NCBI GenBank assembly: GCA_002633005.1
Contig: NMRA01000078.1
Location: forward strand, 47,425 to 111,424
DNA: 64,000 bases
Reading direction: 5' to 3'
Source: Phoronis australis
Taxonomy: Eukaryota > Phoronida > Phoronidae
Position numbers and translations under genes: made by a program
Notes under the pieces: generated by a model
Database searches by the model: none
What the model was told of the DNA's origin: nothing
What the model saw: the letters and a program-made list of their open reading frames with translations, nothing else
Shown: positions 57,361-64,000 of the stretch, one piece after another
Layout of the letters: the number at the start of each line of letters is the position of its first letter
How positions within the stretch are numbered: position 1 is the first letter of the stretch

Positions 57361-58204
57361 TCGTTAATGTATTCGTCGCAGCAGAAACCAATTACCTTGT
57401 CCAGATATGCTGAGCACAGCTTAACAATAGTATATAGTGTAGTGTACCACATCACATGGATAATTACGTGCGCATAGTAAATTGTTCTATAAGTTACTAA
57501 TATAGTGCGCGGAATAAATGGATGATTAGGCGAGATTTCTGGCGCATCTGAGACACAATATGATTCAACAGGTCGCTAGATTTTATGCCCAAAACAAAAT
57601 CAATCAAATACTGCTGATAGAAGTGCAATACCGAATAAAAGTTTTTTATCAGAAAAATTCGTTTTGAAATTGAACCAAGGTTAGAGCAGTGTAATTGGCC
57701 CGGCCTGCGTTTTGTCAGTCATTTTTTAGACAGCGACACCTCACGTGAGGAATTGGAACCTAAGGCTTTTTATGGTGACACTCCACTTTCCTGCTCTGCG
57801 GGATGATTTTTATATGCGCAAAGTGTGTAACTGTAGAAGTTTACTATATTACACATTTACTGATGTGACAAGTACAGTGTGGTAGTGGTCCTATCATTGT
57901 ATTGAAACCACAAGTTATGAAACATATGCCCGTGAGATATTTTGCTCATCGTAATAATTACAGAGATAACCTTACTACACGTTTCAGATTTCGCTTTCGT
58001 TAGCATCCATGGTAAGCTGGCCAATCCTTGCGGGGAACTCCGATTGGTTGTTGAACGAATGCTGCCATTGAAATCAACAGCCTCGTGTATTTTTTATACA
58101 ATGACGTTTTCGTGATAAAAGTAAATAAGATTAAAGGTGTAGCGTTGCAGAGGACCCTTGAAAGAATCACCAAACTTAGGAACGTACATAAATATCTAGA
58201 TAAC
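57361..58204. other. No recognised feature
   Basis: Only frames below 80 codons, without motifs. Nothing supported. Confidence 0.45.
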
Positions 58205-58280
58205 ATACTCCATGGCTCAATGGGCTAGAGCTTCCGCACAGTTAATTAGCAGAAGGCGCAGGGTTCGAGTCTCACTCCAT
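58205..58280 (+). other. tRNA-like sequence, decayed
   Basis: A good D arm (GCTC AATGGGCTA GAGC, four perfect pairs) and a B box GGTTCGAGTCT at 58262-58272. The anticodon region is too long and the acceptor and T stems fail to pair, so I regard it as a tRNA pseudogene or SINE head. The sequence differs from the other tRNA-like units in this window. Confidence 0.5.
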
Positions 58281-58342
58281 CACTATCAGACATCTTTTCG
58301 GACCATGCTTCTATTGATTAGGTCACATGATGCGGTGTAGAC

Positions 58343-58499
58343 CAGCCTCCCGTTCAGTAACGCTAGGACCTCGCTATAAAGCAAGACTTCGCGAGATTAC
58401 GAGAGATATTGCTGTGTATTTCAAATAAGAACACGTGGTGTTGACTAGATTTTAGCTAGGTCCTAGCGTAGGTCCTAGCGTCTACTGAACGCACGCCAG
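58343..58499 (+). mobile_element. CGTTCAGTA-family MITE, full copy
   Basis: Nearly identical to 25541-25697 over all 157 bp (differences include AGTAAGG against AGTAACG and AAATGAG against AAATAAG). It starts CAGCCTCCCGTTCAGTA and ends TACTGAACGCACGCCAG. The high identity of these two copies suggests relatively recent activity. Confidence 0.92.
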
Positions 58500-58898
58500 A
58501 CTTTAAAATGTTTGTGATCTGGATTTCTACGCCGTTTTAAGATTTACATATTCAGACAAGTCAATAACCGTATACCCGTTGCCTACGATAGACTATTAGG
58601 CTACGAACGGTTGGTGTCGCGTTGACGGACTATAGATTATATACGCTAGTAGTACTCAATGCCTTTGTAATCCATTATGTGCCCAGGTGGCCCAGCGAAA
58701 GGTTATCGGCTCAAGTCATAGCGAAGCCTACCTTTGCCTGCGGAACTTCTCCCAAGCATGAGGTAAATCTGAGAACAAAGGTTATCGAACGTGACAATGG
58801 TTATCGTTTACCGCCACCATTAAGCTGCATCGAATGCCACAACAAAGACCTAAGCCATTTCATTCTTTTGAAACATAGGGTTCCAAGCTCCAGTGACC

Positions 58899-59334
58899 GG
58901 TTGCATGAAACAGTCCCAAATAGGGATTCAACAAAGTTCCCAAAATCTGCTGTTCATTTGTTGACTTGTGAAAACAGTTAATGGTTGTCCTTTCTTATAA
59001 CGTTAAGTTTCATTACGAAGTCGATTTTTTTACTTTTTTTGATTCTGACAAAGCGAAAGTGAACTCTTTGCTGAATCAGTCCTCAGTATTATTGGAAATA
59101 AGTAGGGATATTTTTATGCAACGTCCTCTAACTTAATGAATAAGTGTTAGTCCCTATGTATTTTCACTGCCGGATTCAAGGGCTCACTTTTTTGTTACAT
59201 TATTAGAAAATGTCATTAGTCAAAGAGAAGCTCGTAATAAAAAAAATTAATAATAGAAAAAATAGTACATCTGTTCGTAAAGAACGACAGAAATACGCTG
59301 AAGATTTAGGAAGCTGGGACTGTTTCATGCAACC
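58899..59334. repeat. 436-bp segment with perfect 20-bp inverted ends
   Basis: GGTTGCATGAAACAGTCCCA at 58899-58918 is matched by its perfect reverse complement at 59315-59334. The interior is AT-rich and non-coding. It may be a MITE, but similarity continues weakly inside the arms and no second copy is seen. Confidence 0.65.
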
Positions 59335-60009
59335 GCGCATTGTGATCTTATTCTGCCAGTACCTTCCAACACGGATGTTGGCCGCATGACTAGGGTTCCG
59401 TAGACTGAGGAGGGAATCTCGCGATAATTCAAGACCAGGCAAAACATCGAAAGATGTGGCATTATGATCAGCCCAGGGTACTGTCCAATAGCGAAGAAAA
59501 AAATCTCATTACGACGTTTTCCCCGTTGCTGTCAACTTAATTGTTCGATTCTATAACCCAACAACAAGTTGGGAAGTTTACCCCTGTAGCCAATATATTA
59601 CACGACTGATTAACTCCGTCCTAGCATTCATGGTTGGAGGGCCAGTTCTCTTTTGTTCGATAATTGCTCTAATATTCAATAAGATCGTATCTACCCAGAC
59701 TGGGCTGTGCTGTTAAATATAGAAGTTAAGTTATAACATATTTGAACATAAACCAATAGCATTTCTGAAATCCTCGTCAAATGGTGATCATTTTGAATCG
59801 CCAAAATCGCCCAACTGCAACCGAAGTTACGATAATCTATTCTTTTCGAATACACCAATTAACTCTGAGTTTGACTGTGTTCACACGTGGTCTGTAATAA
59901 GCCTGGTAGATAATTGGTGTGCTTGTTGTCATAACAGACAAAAGACTGTGCTTGACAGTTAACAAAGAAGCTAGAAGTTATCACACGCTCAGAACCCCCT
60001 TCGTCTGGT
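59335..60009. other. No recognised feature
   Basis: No frame or repeat I can support. Confidence 0.45.
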
Positions 60010-60120
60010 AAAGTCACTGAACGGGAAAACGCTGCCATGTCGCCAAATTCACTTGCTCTCAAATACACTGCAATATCTCGCGTAGTCTCGCGAAATGTTG
60101 CATCTCAAAAACGAGGCACT
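60010..60120 (-). mobile_element. CGTTCAGTA-family MITE, degraded copy
   Basis: Contains CACTGAACGGGAAAACGCTG, AAATACACTGCAATATCTCG and CGTAGTCTCGCGAAATGTTG in inverted family order. The outer parts are lost or diverged. Confidence 0.65.
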
Positions 60121-60272
60121 AACGCTATTAAACTCGATCCGGCTACAAGCGAAGCACGTGATCAAACTAGCCTGCTTCGCGAGATTCTTGCATTTACCAA
60201 AGTCAATCCTGTTGGCAATTGGTACTTGCTAAGACCCTTCATAACCAAGATTTGATTTAGACCACTATTTAC

Positions 60273-60407
60273 CGTCATGAAATTGGTCTCAAGTTGTTCC
60301 TTTGATACAATCGGTGTGATTTCTTCATTTGGAAAGATCTGACAGTTCGTTGTCTTCAGACAAAGCTCATAAAATTTCACATCCGGATACCTGAAACCAC
60401 TTCCAAA
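60273..60407 (-). CDS. Possible internal exon, 45 codons
   Basis: On the minus strand a strong acceptor (CTCCTGTTGTTCCTTATTCAG) precedes an open segment of exactly 45 codons (FGSGFRYPDVKFYELCLK, TTNCQIFPNEEITPIVS, KEQLETNFMT), followed by the donor ACG|GTAAAT. The phase is 0-0. It lies downstream of the transmembrane exon at 61361-61546 but does not join it directly (that one ends in phase 1). Caution: the donor lies in a short repeat (GAGACCAATTT.AT.ACGGTAA) also found at 62848, 63023 and 63378. No domain recognised. Confidence 0.3.
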
Positions 60408-60639
60408 CTGAATAAGGAACAACAGGAGGTCAGTTTTATGACGACAGTGGGCCTAAATCAAAACTATTTTGACGCCCAGAAAGCAAGGTTTTAAAGGCCT
60501 ACTATGGTGCCAAAATGACTATTTTTATATCTAAAATACATGTGTTAATGGAAAACACCAACATACGGTGTCATAGCATACCACTGTCGTTGATCAAGTA
60601 GGCCTATTACTATACAGCAGCCCCATCACGAACCCCATT

Positions 60640-61008
60640 AAGCGCAATGAAAAAATGAGATGGCGCTGGCACCGATCGAAGCCTGTGACATCATCGACAG
60701 AACGAATTTGGCTTTTACCGTGTCTCCATCTTGGAACGAAACATCGAAGTGCGCACTGCAGATCTTGCAGTCAGCCAGCTAGCTGTATGAACTTAAAGAC
60801 TATCTTCAGAATAAAAGTATACAGCTTTGCGTCACGGCTAGAACAGATCTGACTTACTGTTAGACTAAGAATTTTATAAGCAGGCGTTCCTTGCCGTGGT
60901 TACGAATCTATTCCATGCACGGCACATGACGAGATCGGCGTAAAAGTTGTACAAATGTATGCCATTGCCGCTTACATTGCTGCGCCCGTGCACCACGCAA
61001 CGAGGCAT
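60640..61008 (-). pseudogene. THAP-domain copy, family 3, with a lost zinc ligand
   Basis: Begins at ATG 61008 with MPRCVVHGRSNVSGNGIHLY, then NFYADLVMCRAWNRFVTT, ARNACL and a stop at 60876. After about 95 bp a second open part reads LADCKICSAHFDVSFQDGD. The Cys at 4, the W at 32, the basic helix and the C-SAHF box make the THAP assignment firm. The second zinc Cys is Arg9 (CGC, one base from TGC) and F-P is F-Y. The intervening stretch starts near a donor-like ACAGTAAGT, so an intron is possible, but the stop precedes it. Most likely a decayed gene. Confidence 0.7.
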
Positions 61009-61360
61009 TTTATCCCAGAGACCGATAAGTAGTCTACATCCAAGAAATGACACTCATCTGTTGCGCACTGAGAATTCGGGGAAATTTCGTTGACACGATG
61101 ATGTCATATGTACCACTTTACGCTGATTGGTTGAGATTATTTCTGGGGCCCTCGAATGGGCTACGAATTATGCGTGATGTAACTTACGTCGCAATTACTT
61201 TCTGTGGTATGTAAGAAACAAAATCAATATTTTATTTAAAAAATATAAAATTACTTCTATTTCTAGTGTCAAAAGAGTGTTGTGGTCGCTAGAGGCTATC
61301 TCTAATGCCACTATATGATTTAAAGGCAGAAATTGCTTGAAGTACGCTCTCTGCACTCAC

Positions 61361-61546
61361 CAGACGGCGCCAGTCGTATGATGTCATTCACCAATCTCTC
61401 CTCTTCCAGTCTGACGTTTTCAACGTGTTTGCGGTACAAATGGAGCCAACAGAAAAACGACGATACGAGAATGAAGACGAACCCTCCTGAGAGACCACCA
61501 ACCATCTTGATAAATGTATCCCTAGCCTTGATCGGTTCCGCTTGTC
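61361..61546 (-). CDS. Transmembrane exon of an unidentified membrane protein
   Basis: A 186-bp exon on the minus strand between a good acceptor (ATCTCTTTTTAG, ending at 61547) and a good donor (TCTG|GTGAGTGC, cut after 61361). Both borders are phase 1, common for exons of extracellular and receptor proteins. It encodes GQAEPIKARDTFIK, the hydrophobic helix MVGGLSGGFVFILVSSFF, CWLHLY, and a charged cytoplasmic-type start RKHVENVRLEEERLVND, IIRLAPS. The positive charges after the helix fit a type I orientation, with the C-terminus inside. Neighbouring exons were not identified with confidence, so the family is unknown. Confidence 0.65.
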
Positions 61547-61559
61547 CTAAAAAGAGATA

Positions 61560-62840
61560 TAACGAATGAATAGAACACAATAGAATCTGACTGAAGCAAA
61601 AGTAACAGAGATGGCCACATATGCATACGTTAGGTAAAGTAGGCGATGTATTGTAAGTTTAGCGGGTTTAATAATCACACGACATTCGATGATCAAAACG
61701 GAACCAGAAGGTTAAAATCAAAGGCAGACGTACGGACGACTAACATCACAATGGCGCTAATTATTGATTTTATGGCTGATTCCATAAGGCAACACTTGAT
61801 TTCTTAGGGCGAAGAAGACGGTATGAAAATGGCAAACTAGCGATGAGTGGAAGGTGGCGCAGGTCGAGAGGCAACTGGGCTGGAACTAGTGAGCTGATTC
61901 GTTTTCCCAATTCTCCCCTAGAAATTAATATTTTCGCCCCTGCCTATCACCCTTCAACTGTTTTTAGACTCTCGATAACTTGTCACCAGTTTCAGACTCG
62001 CGTTTTCAGAGACCATTTAGACTATGAGCCAGCTATCTGGTCTGTTGTAAGATATTAAGGTGGCGTTCGTGCCAAAGTGACAACTATAAATCGTCGCAAA
62101 TATTTGTAGTAGAATTTTTTATTTTCGTTCAGCCCAAAACTCGTCATTTTTCTGGAATCCATCATCGCAGTTGTTGTGAAATGCAGGTATTGCTTTCAAC
62201 TCTGAAAATTTTGATGTGGACCATCTCAGTTAGTGATTGGCTGGAAACATGAGAGCTGAGACGAGTATAGTAGTCTCACATGAGAGGCATAAACTCAAAA
62301 AGAAATTCTCAGATTTGGCGGTTCGACTTGTTTTACACCACATGGCTTGGCGGTAAGTAATGGTTGGAGGGTATCACTGAAAATGTCATGAGGCAGAAAG
62401 CCGGGAGATCACGTGCTCCGATTGAAATATATAGCGATTTCTGACCGTAGCTTAGTCAACGTTCGAGATGTTGGCTTTATGAAGGCATTCTTGTCTTTAA
62501 CCAACCATCCCTCATCCCGATACCACGTGACAGTAGGTCCTACTTACGCGTTATGCTTGTTATTGTTACAGAGAAGTTGAACACAGGTCGTGGCGGCCGT
62601 TCATAGGAGAATACCATCGTCAAGTATTTATTTGGCGGTTGAGTTTGGAACGGGGCTGGCTTCTCAGTGCCTTCTAAATGGTGTACCTGGAAAACCATAC
62701 GCCATTGCAGTCAGGAGTGAAAGGCTTGATTCGGGGTTTGTGATGTTAATTATAGTACAAATGCCCGATTGATATAGGAGATTTGCATAGCAAAAACTCA
62801 TCATAGCATAACAAACCTACTATCCGTTACAAACTTATGG
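61560..62840. other. Probable intron or intergenic sequence
   Basis: If the transmembrane exon belongs to a longer receptor, its 5' exons should lie here or beyond. The only hint is 62444-62546 on the minus strand, reading GPTVTWYRDEGWLV, which resembles the C' strand region of an immunoglobulin fold but lacks a pyrimidine tract and a good donor. Confidence 0.35.
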
Positions 62841-62847
62841 TTTACTA

Positions 62848-63425
62848 GACTATTATCCGTTATAAAATTGGTCTCAAATCGTCCCTTTCTCAGAATAAAA
62901 GTTATTTTCTCGCCAGATTTGGGAAAAACCCAGCACGTTTCCTTGAGAGTTGTATTGACCCGACAAGCTATTTTTTATGCCCTGAATGTGCCATATGAAC
63001 CTGTCTTCCGTAAAAAAACAGCTTTTGATTCAGACCACTTACCGTTATGGAAATGATTTAATAAATCCATTGTCACCTTGTAGGTGTTCTCAGGGCTTCG
63101 ACAGAACTGACAGCGAATTAGTGCTTGAGACTAGGGTCCCTTCGCCCAGTATGGTCTCGAGACTAGGCTCGCGTCGCCCAGTATGGTCTCGAGACTAGAC
63201 TCCCTTCGCCCGGTATGGTCTCGAGTTTAGGCTCGCTTCGCCCAGTATGGTCTCGAGACTAGACTCGCTTCGCCCAGTATGGTCTCGAGACTAGGCTCGC
63301 TTCTCGCAGTATGGTCTCGAGAAATGACCAACTGGCACTTCTTTGCAAGCCCAGAAATCACTTCTCCGTCTGAGTAATGAACAAGTTGGGACCAATTTCA
63401 TACATGTAAGTGTTCTAAATCAAAT
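62848..63425. repeat. Cluster of a 45-50-bp dispersed motif
   Basis: The word TTGATTTAGACCACTTACCG followed by TTATGAAATTGGTCTC, or a close variant, occurs at 62848-62885, 63023-63055, 63378-63425 (inverted) and also 60247-60295. The copies are diverged and in both orientations. The origin is unknown. Confidence 0.5.
63127..63322 (+). repeat. 32-bp minisatellite, about six units
   Basis: The unit is TATGGTCTCGAGACTAGGCT plus CGCTTCGCCCAG. Six consecutive units are readable with scattered substitutions (GGCTCGCGT, GACTCCCTT, GAGTTTAGG). Each contains a CTCGAG hexamer. Open frames through it are a result of the period and carry no coding signal. Confidence 0.95.
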
Positions 63426-63866
63426 GATCTCTTCTTAATTGGAAGGAGCATAGGTTTATAGCTGCTTTGAAGTTTTCCAAAGCCCGAATTCACTTGCAAC
63501 CAAGAGTTGCTTGACTTCTTTACTTTGGACCCTGTTATTATTGCTATTTTCTGTAGATAAGCCCACCCTATGAAACGCCCATTGGCGTTTATTTGGAAAA
63601 TTGCGTTCACTTCTGGTGTCAAGTGTCCAGATCATAGACATCAGATGTCCATCGTCCAGATAGTGGGTTTATTCGAAAACTTTCCTCTTAAAAGCCCTCT
63701 CAGCGTCAACTTTTTGTCACAAATTCAGTTTTGTGGAGCATTTATCATTTATATAAAGGAACAAAGTGTTGGAGTACTATGCATTTATTAACATAAAATT
63801 TAAAAACACTTTTAAGTAAAAACGTCAAAGTCAGTAAAACCTTCCGTTTACACACACCCTTTTCCG

Positions 63867-63888
63867 AATAAACGCTTGGGCGTTTATT
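63867..63888. repeat. Palindromic AATAAACGC motif
   Basis: AATAAACGC, TTGG, GCGTTTATT forms a perfect 9-bp stem. Related words lie at 63568-63596 (GAAACGCCCATTGGCGTTTATTT) and 63923-63935 (GAATACACGCCC), so it is a local cluster of a MITE-like motif. Confidence 0.75.
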
Positions 63889-64000
63889 TGGGGTTACTTA
63901 AACGGCTGAGATTTTTCATTTTCCGAATACACGCCCATGAGCTTATCTACGGAAAATCCCGGTTATCCTGGAAACCAAAATGGTTGACTACAAACGTAGG

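Noticed and set aside
58205-58280. A tRNA gene with a strong D arm
   Set aside because: The anticodon arm is too long and only three T-stem pairs form; no acceptor stem can be drawn.
58622-58981. A 119-codon plus-strand frame
   Set aside because: No ATG supports the start, its end overlaps the 20-bp inverted-repeat segment at 58899, and no motif is visible.
62444-62546. An immunoglobulin-domain exon on the minus strand (GPTVTWYRDEGWLV)
   Set aside because: There is no conserved Cys, the acceptor lacks a pyrimidine tract and the donor is weak. It is only suggestive because a transmembrane exon lies downstream.
1-64000. CRISPR arrays, operons, bacterial promoters or ribosome-binding sites
   Set aside because: Spliced exons, SINE-like elements and low gene density show eukaryotic nuclear DNA; the only regular tandem arrays are minisatellites without spacers.

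Overview
This is a gene-poor, repeat-rich stretch of nuclear DNA from an animal. The evidence is spliced exons with GT/AG borders, THAP-type DNA-binding domains, a Penelope-like retroelement, tRNA-derived SINE-like sequences and many small inverted-repeat (MITE or foldback) elements. Two places carry near-identical sequence on both sides of a single N, with about 0.4-0.6 % mismatches. That is what an assembler produces when it places both alleles of a heterozygous locus in series, so an outbred, probably marine, invertebrate is likely. The species cannot be named from this window.

Only one substantial gene is clear: a 2.5 kb open exon at 39626-42102 (+). It encodes a Ser/Arg-rich protein with one N-terminal C2HC finger and two SUMO-interaction-like motifs, one near residue 157 and one at the extreme C-terminus. 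A 507-bp block inside it is duplicated in frame around an N, so the natural protein is probably about 641 residues, not 810. A second credible gene is seen as one exon at 61361-61546 (-), a phase 1-1 exon encoding a transmembrane helix and a basic/acidic juxtamembrane segment. A few further single-exon candidates are weak.

The most unusual content is THAP-domain debris. There are six THAP or THAP-like sequences in 64 kb, in three groups. (1) Three copies at 17.8-18.4 kb, 45.4-46.3 kb and 54.7-55.2 kb. In each, a decayed THAP frame faces, tail to tail, a second decayed acidic frame that starts MAE- and, in two copies, carries a PYELD motif. (2) Two copies at 24.0 and 42.8 kb starting MP..-YCCAVGC. 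(3) One copy at 60.6-61.0 kb with a lost zinc-ligand Cys. The conserved convergent layout of group 1 is the best candidate for an undescribed multi-copy unit.

Mobile DNA by region: R1 dispersed repeats (0-0.5, 1.5, 37.6 and 39.2 kb); a D1 repeat at 12.1-13.5 and 50.2-51.7 kb, each copy interrupted by a different insertion; a degenerate satellite of roughly 120-170 bp units at 19.8-22.5 kb; a 374-bp foldback at 28.4 kb; a 157-bp MITE family with CGTTCAGTA ends (seven copies); and a GGCGGAT-ended element with 5-bp target duplications and an internal tRNA-like promoter, one copy of which sits inside one of the MITEs (30.1-30.7 kb) and another at 47.0-47.9 kb. A Penelope-like reverse transcriptase fragment lies at 55.7-56.7 kb (-). 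Minisatellites occur at 57.3 and 63.1 kb. The long remaining stretches (6.0-9.2, 9.3-12.1, 13.5-17.8, 31.9-34.6, 36.8-37.5, 43.9-45.1, 51.9-53.5 and 56.8-58.2 kb) show no convincing genes and probably are intergenic or intronic.
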